A stretch of 64,000 bases of DNA from Adiantum capillus-veneris (Eukaryota; Streptophyta; Polypodiopsida; Polypodiales; Pteridaceae), in contig CM043951.1 of the NCBI GenBank assembly GCA_014529385.2, positions 113,692,469 through 113,756,468 of the forward strand. Reading direction: 5' to 3'. The notes below the pieces were generated by a model. That model did not search any database, was not told the DNA's origin, and saw only the letters and a program-made list of their open reading frames with translations. Position 1 is the stretch's first letter; each line of letters starts with the position of its first letter. The translations under genes were made by a program, and so were the position numbers. This document shows positions 57,403-64,000 of this stretch, piece after piece.

Positions 57403-59057
57403 TAGGTGGGTTTCCCATTATTCAATTAAGTCTTTAATTAGTTTAAGTTCTTTTATAAGTTAGCATTGCATACGTAAGAAGGATAAACTGGCTGAAAACG
57501 GAAGGTAACTTCCAACGTGTATTTGTTTATAATATAGGAAAGAATTGTTTGGGTTAAAACTGGTTGAATTAGGAAAGAGATTTTTGATCATCCTTAAGAC
57601 AGCTTGTCTCAAGACATCTCCGATTCCTTGATATAAATTGATGATAATGATTGGCTTTCTAGCCACGGTTAAGTCGGTTACCCCCATGAACGATGAGTTT
57701 CTACTCCGTGCCATGTCTTGATGTTTCTACATAAGTTAGGATACCGTTTTGTTATCCTAGGGGAGCCGCCCGGTTGTATGGGCAACTGGTTTGGTGTATG
57801 GGCACCTGGAACCTTGGGTGGGGGTTTATCCACTCCGGATTTGAACAAGGAATGGGTGCCGTTTTTCACCCTTAGGTGGTCTTGAGACAAGACGAGTACT
57901 GGTCATGGTTATTATGGATATTGTTTTGATTGAAAGTACCCTGTCTTAAGTTTAAAGATGTATGTTTGCTAAAAGAATGCTTTCAATACTGTCTTCAAGG
58001 AATTACCGTGATGAAACGTTAAAAGAAACCAGTAATTTTAAATGTTAACACAATGTAATAGTAAGATAAATGAATTGTGTGAGTGCGGGGTGGTAAGTGG
58101 GGATTGACTAAGGTTGTCAATCATGGACGGGTGGACCTGATTAGTCAGGTAACTATCCATCCCTGCACACTAAAATGTTTAGAAAACTTCTTCAGTGGAA
58201 GAGGAGTCCACTAGCGGATGTGCCCTCACATCTGTTAGGGGGAAAAAAGCGTTGGTTGAGGATACCTTAGCCCAATTGTGGCAGTTATAGGGCCGAAATA
58301 GTTTTTTGGACTTTTAATACGTTGTCCCGTTTCCGCTGCGAGACAAGACTAGGTCTTCTTCTAAGGCTATAGACCCAAGCCATTGTCAATGGTAAAGGTC
58401 TATTCCTTGGATTTTTCTTGTTTAAAGACTCTGATTTTTATTAGACCTAGAGACCTGTCAAAGATCCCATCCCGATCTCGGTATAGGCGGGTTGGGGACC
58501 TTACATTTATTATTTGGGCACCCTTGGCCTTTTAGATGACCTCAAACGGACCCCGAACAAGCCAAAAACTGACCTCACAGTGCATAGTTGTCACCTTTTT
58601 GCATCATCCGCACACCTGGCACTCATTTCTTTTCAATAATACGTCTCGCAACCACGTGAAGTGGCCCCAAAAAGTGGTCCTAATGATGACCTTTCTGCAT
58701 AACTCTCACAAGAAAACACCCACGTTGTGTCCATCCTCATCCGCGTGCAAATATTGACCCCGTTCGCCCTCCTGACGCCACTAGATGCCATCTGACGCAC
58801 CTGCTTACCTCATGTCGTCGGCCCGTGGATAGCTTCCTCGAGAAGTTTTACGCGCTACCAACTCCTCCTTATTGTAGAAAAAACACAGTGGTACTAGTAA
58901 TAGTGAAAATCGATGCACTATGTACACCATGTCCTACCTGTACACACGTGGGCCCCACGTAACCACCTGGCTATGGAAATTGGGCAATCCTTTATTTGAT
59001 GCACCATGCATGTATATGTACATATGCGCAATCCCTTGCTTGAAAAAACTCCTGACA
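57403..59057. other. non-coding stretch, right part probably LTR of gypsy H
   Basis: No gene is supported. The sequence just left of 59057 should be the 3' LTR of the Tat-type element on the minus strand (its LTR starts TGTCAGGAG at 59057), but the other LTR border was not found. The part at 57600-58510 is GC-richer than its surroundings and may belong to the same or another LTR. Confidence 0.4.
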
Positions 59058-59085
59058 TAATTTGCCCATCCCCTAGCCTGCTAGA
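59058..59085 (-). promoter_or_regulatory. polypurine tract of gypsy H
   Basis: On the minus strand GGCTAGGGGATGGG precedes TGTCAGGAG by 7 bases, just after the end of the integrase frame. This marks the 3' LTR start. Confidence 0.55.
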
Positions 59086-62000
59086 TCATTCTTGATCAGC
59101 AGTAGCAAAGAGAGATATGAGACTTGCCGCATCACAGGTCTCCTCATCCCTCACCAACACTGCTTGATCCACAGACAGCTCATCTTGCTCCACCATCATC
59201 AATCTAGCATGATACAATTTAAGACGCAATCCATTTACCCTTGAATTATGTAGAACACCATCCAGGTTAGCCAGCTGATATGTGCCATTTGGAAAACACT
59301 CCACTACCTTGAAAGGGCCTTCCCACTTAATTTGAAACTTCTTTTGGAAGGTGTTGTCTAGCTTACTGTTGTAGCGCAAAACCAAGTCATGTTTCTTGAT
59401 ACCCTTACTATTGACCTTTTCATTTATCTTTGCCAAAGCCTTATCCTGCATTTGCCCATAATGCTCCAATTCGCTCATCCTATCTAACTGGACCTCTTGT
59501 AACTGCAAGAGCCTCTCTTTGAATGCATCACTAGGCGGCCCAAGAAACTTCTCTAACATCTTGACCACAGAAAACTCTACTTCCACAGGCAATAGTACTT
59601 CCTTTCCATACACCAAATGAAATGGACTAAACCCTGTACCTGTCTTCACCGAAGTACGGTAAGCCCATAATGCACTAGGCAATTCCAAATCCCAATTCTT
59701 TCCTTGGTGCTCTGTCACTTTAGAAAGAATTTGTACCAACTCACCATTGAATCTTTCATTTAAGCCATTACACTGCGGGTAATAAGGAGTGGTATGCTGA
59801 TGCCTAATCTTCATCTTTGCACATAAAAAATCTAGCAGTTTAGCTCTAAAGCCAGGCCCCTTATCTGAAAGTAGCTCCAGTGGCACCCCAAACTTGCAAC
59901 ATATTTCATCATACACAAATTTTGCCACATCCTTTGCAGTGATCTATTTTACTGCTATAGCCTCTGCCCATCTTGAGAGATAGTCCAATACCATCAAAAT
60001 ATAGCTTTTGCCCCTGCTTGTGATAGGTAACGGGCCTATTGCATCAATCCCCCACTTTTCAAACACAACAAACGCCATAATGGTTTTTCGTAGCTCTGGC
60101 TTCAACACTCTCTTCCCAAATGCTTGACACCTATTGCAAGACCTACACCAATGGTGAACATCCTTGTGCAAACTAGGCCATACATACCCCTCTTGCAAAA
60201 TCTTATGCAAGGTGATTTTTAGAGCAAAATGGCCACCACATGCGCCTTCATGATTCTCTTCCAACACTCTGTAAAGCTCCTCCCGCCAAGGTACACATCT
60301 CAACACGAGATCAGCCCCTTTCATGTATAAGACATCACCAATCAATTTGTACCTGTATGCTCTACGCACAAAGCCATACTTCTTAGACTTCTGAATCTCC
60401 TTTGGAATGATTCCTGTTAGCAAAAACTCCTCTTCTTGAGCCAAACTTTCCCAGCCATGATAAAGAGGTAAAGTGGTCCTCAACACAAATAGCTCCCCAA
60501 TCATGCCTTGAGCTGCTTCATGTGCCTCTCCATTTAGAGCACGTTCAATGTGTCTGATGATCCATGCTTTTAACTTTTTTAACAGGCCTTTAATTCTGAA
60601 GCACATTTCCTTCAATGAGGTGTTCTTGCTCTTCCACACACCCAGCACTTGCTTCACCACTAACAAGGCATCACCTTTTATGCTCAACCTTCGAACCCCA
60701 TGCTTCAAACAAATGTGTAATCCGGCTTCCAGAGTAGCATATTCAGCCTCATTGTTACTATGAGCATCCAATTTGAACCCTCTCTTGCATACTAGCTTCC
60801 CCTCTGGATCATAAAGTGCTATACCCCCTAAAGTTGCATCATGGCTCTTTCTGTATGAACCATCAAAGAACAACACATGTGCATTGCTGATCTGTGGCAC
60901 TTCTTCAACTACCTTTCTCACCACCTCTTCCTTAACAATAAGGGGATTCTCCTTGTAGGTCAACAAATCAGCTAGGGTAGCCCTTGTACTATCTTCCACT
61001 AGAAAAGAGAACTCAAACTCTTGCAGCTCAATTACCCATTTCTTCACCACATTTGACATGTTAGTACCATTAATTAACTGTGGCAAAAAGGCATAACTCG
61101 TCAAGAAAACAAAAGGTCGTGGTAGCAAGTAATGACGAAATCGTCGACAAGCAAATATTACACTAGCCATCACTAGCTCTACTTTCGAGAACTTTCTCTC
61201 CGCTACCAACTTCACTCGGCTTGCAAAATACACTGGCCTCATATAATGGCTGCTCTTCCCCTTTTGCAATAGCATGGCTCCAATGGAATCATCCCCTACT
61301 GAGGGATTTACATAAAAAACTTTCTCCCAATCCGGAGCATGCATGGCTGACAACCCCCCTAACACCTCTTTCACCTCTTGAAACACTTCTTCACACTTGT
61401 CATCCCATTGCAATGGATCATGCTTTGCCACTTGTTGTAATGGAGAAAGAATCTGAGAAGACAATGGAATAAACCTTGCCATGTACTTCACTTTGTGTAT
61501 AAAGGTTGCCAATTGCTTCGTACTCGTAGGTGATGGAAGAAGAATAATAGACTTAACCTTGTCTGGATCAGCCTCAATGCCATTTTCTGACACCATGTGG
61601 CCCAATAACTTCACCCTTGGCTGTGCTAGATGACATTTCTTTGGATTTAGTTGTCCTCCACATTCATCATATCGAGCCAATACCATCTGCAGCTTCTCAT
61701 GGTGTTCAGCCCTGCTACTATAAACACAGAAGTCATCCATAAAAGCTTTAACACAACTACCAATGAATGGTTCCAACACCCAATTTGCTCTCTCTTGATA
61801 GAAGGAAGGTCCATTTGACAACCCAAATGGCAATACTGTGTAGCAATAGCAGCCCCATGGCGTAATAAAAGTGGTCTTTGTGCGGTCTTTAAGAGCAATC
61901 TTCAATTGAAAATAGCCTGAAAAACCATCACACACACTGTACCTCTCATAACCTGCCACTGAATCCAAGATCTGATCGATGAATGGAAGAGGATATGGGT

Positions 62001-62907
62001 TCTTCTTAGTGGCTGCGTTTAAGGGTTTAAAATCTACACAAATTCTCCACTTCCCATCCTTCTTTGGACTGACTACAATTGGACTCACCCATTTTGTGGT
62101 CTCCACAGGGACTATGAACCCTGCCTTCAATAACTTGTCCACCTCTTCTCGCAAGGCTTCCATTTTCTCTTGACCCATCCTTCTTAGCCTTTGCCACACT
62201 GGCTTAGCACCTTCTTTCAGCTCTATATGCATCTCTTCGCCCTTGAACCCTCTGATCTCTTCATATGAAGTAATGAACAAATCAGGAAAACTAGCCAACA
62301 TGTGCAAATATATGTCCTTCTCCATAGCTGAGAGGTCTTCACTGATCATTTGTGTCATCAATTCCTGCTTCTTTGACAACTGAACCTTGGTTTGCATCAT
62401 CCCTTCAATCACTTCATAAGGCCCTTCACTTTCATCTTCAACCTCATTCACAAATGCAACTAAACCAAACTCCTGGATTTCTTTGTCCATCAAAAGAAAT
62501 GCAACATCAGCATCCTCATCACGGCTGGTAGTGCTATCACTGTCCTCATTTGTCACCGTGGAAGAGTATTCATCACTAGACTCATCCTCATCTTCATAAA
62601 GCTCCTCTAATCGTTTCCTTGTGTCCATATTGTATAGCTTCTTGGCACCTGTCTTTCCATAGAGGCTAATCGTATCATGTCGCCAATCTTGAACAGCTCC
62701 CATTGCACGTAACCATGGTCTGCCCAATATAATAGGATATGCTCCCAACCCTGCTGGCATCACATGAAAATCAACCACTACCTTTGCATCATATGCCTCC
62801 ACTTCTAAGCTCTTTACAACACCCAAGCATTTTACTTTTTGATGGTTTGCCAATCTGATCCGAAAACCTGACACCCCAGCCACTGTGAGACCCATCTTCT
62901 CAACGCA
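59086..62907 (-). CDS. gypsy H pol: protease end, RT, dual RNase H, integrase
   Basis: Order on the minus strand: end of aspartic protease (YPIILGRPWLRAMG, about 62730); an acidic linker; reverse transcriptase (WRICVDFKPLNAATKKNPYP near 62030; AFMDDFCVYSS near 61740); first RNase H (RPVYFASRVKLVAERKFSKV near 61220). The second RNase H starts HVLFFDGSYRKSHDATLGGI near 60880 and has NNEAEYATLEAGL near 60750. The integrase zinc finger is HEGACGGHFALK...CRSCNRC near 60250-60130 and the core has WGIDAIGPLPITSRGKSYIL near 60040. The later core segment TPYYPQCNGLNERFNGEL lies near 59780. The integrase C-terminus (FQIKWEGPFKVVECFPNGTY) is near 59320. This is a full-length pol apart from its interrupted start. 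Confidence 0.88.
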
Positions 62908-62930
62908 CACTACAAGAGGCTCTTCATATT

Positions 62931-63040
62931 AGCGACGCTCACACAGCGACGCTCAAAAAAAAAATTCCCGGCGTCGCTATGAGCGTCGCAAATTTACAAA
63001 GAAATTTGCGACGCTCATAGCGACGCTCATAGCGATGCCG
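62931..63040. repeat. subterminal repeats of the CACTA end, with a perfect hairpin
   Basis: AGCGACGCTC occurs at 62931 and 62945, and again near 63018 and 63030 with variants. An inverted repeat of 25 bp arms (62971-62995 and 63002-63026) with a 6-base loop (ACAAAG) contains the motif in both orientations. Subterminal repeats of this kind are known binding sites for CACTA-encoded DNA-binding proteins (TNPA in En/Spm). Confidence 0.85.
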
Positions 63041-63070
63041 GCTGGGGTAAAAAAATAACCGAGCGCGCCC

Positions 63071-63099
63071 AAAAACTCAGATCTCAGATCTGAGTTTTT
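63071..63099. repeat. perfect palindrome next to the CACTA subterminal region
   Basis: Arms AAAAACTCAGATCT (63071-63084) and AGATCTGAGTTTTT (63086-63099) flank a single C. Confidence 0.9.
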
Positions 63100-63135
63100 C
63101 GGCGCCCTCAAGCAAGGAGCAGGTAACGCTCTCCC

Positions 63136-63173
<38 letters not shown>

Positions 63174-63315
63174 CTCCACACACACACACACAAACACACA
63201 CACGAGGAGAGGAAGGAGAGCCAGGTATGCTCCTTCCCTCTCCTCATTCTCATGTTCCCTTCCCCTCTTTCTCTCTCCCTCTCTCACACACACACATACA
63301 CACACACATAGTGTT

Positions 63316-63353
<38 letters not shown>

Positions 63354-64000
63354 AACAAAAACAAAAACGCACACTCACATACATAAACAAAGAATGCACA
63401 CACACATTGAGAGAGAAAAAGAGAGAGAGAGCATGCATAAACAAAAAACGCACGCATTGAGAGAGGAAAAGAGAGAGAGAACATGCATAAACAAAAAACG
63501 CACACATTGAGAGAGGAAAAGAGAGAGAAAACATGCATACGATCCAAAAAAACGCACACATTGAGAGAGAAAGAGAGAGAAACTAATTTAACGTCGTAGG
63601 AAACTAATTAAAATTAAAAGACCTAAAGATCTAGCGGACGAGGAGTTGAACTGAAGACCTATTATTCAAGAGGGAAATGGCATAATCAATCTATCATACT
63701 TGGCATGGGTGATAGAAAGGTTATACCATTTATCTCTTTTTATTGGCACATACATCCACACACGCGCACATACACAAGAAGAAGAGAGTTATAACGTCGT
63801 AGGAAACTATCTTAAAGGACGTTAAAGATTAGGTTATATGTAGACTTACATTAAATTAGATTTAGGTTTATTTTTAACTAGATTTACATTTATTTAAGTT
63901 AGATTTAGATTTACGTTATATGAGATTAGATTTAGGTCTCCATAGACTGCGATGCCTGCATGAAGCGGGTGAAGAAAGCCCTCAATGGAATATAGGGTAT
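63100..64000. repeat. low-complexity interior of the CACTA element
   Basis: It holds microsatellites (CT)n 63139-63168, (CA)n 63177-63203 and (GA)n 63319-63349. Four copies of a unit of about 50 bp (CATAAACAAAAAACGCACAC plus a GAGA-rich part) follow at 63384-63590. The word AACGTCGTAGGAAACTA is repeated near 63590 and 63794. The S/L/V/C-rich open frames at 63108-63561 arise from these repeats. No gene is supported to the window end. Confidence 0.75.

Larger units (their letters stand above)
59057..62907 (-). mobile_element. Ty3/gypsy element H, Tat lineage, interrupted by CACTA
   Basis: Minus-strand gypsy element with protease end, reverse transcriptase, two RNase H domains and integrase in order, then a polypurine tract and LTR start. 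The second RNase H between the first and integrase is the mark of the Tat (Ogre/Retand-type) lineage. Its 5' side is cut by a CACTA transposon at 62908; gag and the 5' LTR would lie beyond the CACTA, outside the window. The pol part is well kept, with about one break. Confidence 0.87.
62908..64000. mobile_element. CACTA (EnSpm) DNA transposon, one end
   Basis: The end CACTACAAGAGG at 62908 is the plant CACTA terminal signature. It is followed within 20 bp by subterminal repeats of TAGCGACGCTC in both orientations up to about 63040, as is usual for this superfamily. It breaks the Tat-type pol. The three bases before it (GCA, 62905-62907) would be one copy of the 3 bp target duplication. The other end and any transposase (TNP2 type) lie beyond the window, so strand and autonomy are unknown. 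Confidence 0.78.

Noticed and set aside
57600-58510. GC-richer stretch considered as a host gene
   Set aside because: No open frame of useful length and no motif on either strand.
63108-63561. Several overlapping open frames rich in S, L, V and C
   Set aside because: They are translations of CT, CA and GA microsatellites and the repeat of about 50 bp.

Overview
The window looks like nuclear DNA of a land plant. The evidence is Ty1/copia and Ty3/gypsy elements of plant type (UBN2-type copia gag, chromovirus chromodomain, Tat-lineage pol with two RNase H domains), primer-binding sites matching plant initiator tRNA-Met, a CACTA transposon end, a hAT/DUF659 transposase relic, and the remains of a plant PPR gene. 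The PPR wording resembles the very large PPR families of seed-free vascular plants, so a fern or relative is my best guess, but this is inference. I see no intact host gene. The window is a nest of mobile elements, satellites and decayed intergenic DNA.

Layout. 1-3723: copia element A (minus, cut by the window edge) inserted in a chromovirus whose tail and 1.6 kb LTR run to 6175 (plus). 8005-12021: two complementary parts of a decayed copia in opposite orientations, abutting a short LTR with its primer site (12022-12192). 13627-18281: an LTR element with about 2 kb LTRs, a gag-like region and an acidic ORF with a hydrophobic tail, but no pol. 18619-22211: a second copy of the chromovirus, in the opposite orientation. 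24340-25695: broken hAT transposase. 27363-28440: gag fragment behind a primer site. 30010-31010: PPR pseudogene. 32300-33920: 220-250 bp repeats in two blocks. 36637-41813: a young copia with near-identical LTRs and a perfect target duplication. 43625-45466: a 528 bp LTR preceded by an unrecognised ORF cluster. 46830-47515: a roughly 150 bp minisatellite. 47872-50748: a second, more decayed copy of the family of element A. 53930-56780: about 18 units of a strikingly regular 152 bp AT-rich satellite. 57250-57402: gag-like start. 59057-62907: Tat-lineage gypsy pol (minus), interrupted at 62908 by a CACTA transposon that runs off the right edge.

The genes do not form a pathway. Their relationships are nestings: copia A in the chromovirus, and CACTA in the Tat element. 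The items most worth a second look are the constant-period 152 bp satellite, the pol-less LTR element at 13.6-18.3 kb, the ORF cluster at 44.4-45.5 kb, and the CACTA end with its perfect hairpin. All calls come from reading by eye; no database search was possible.
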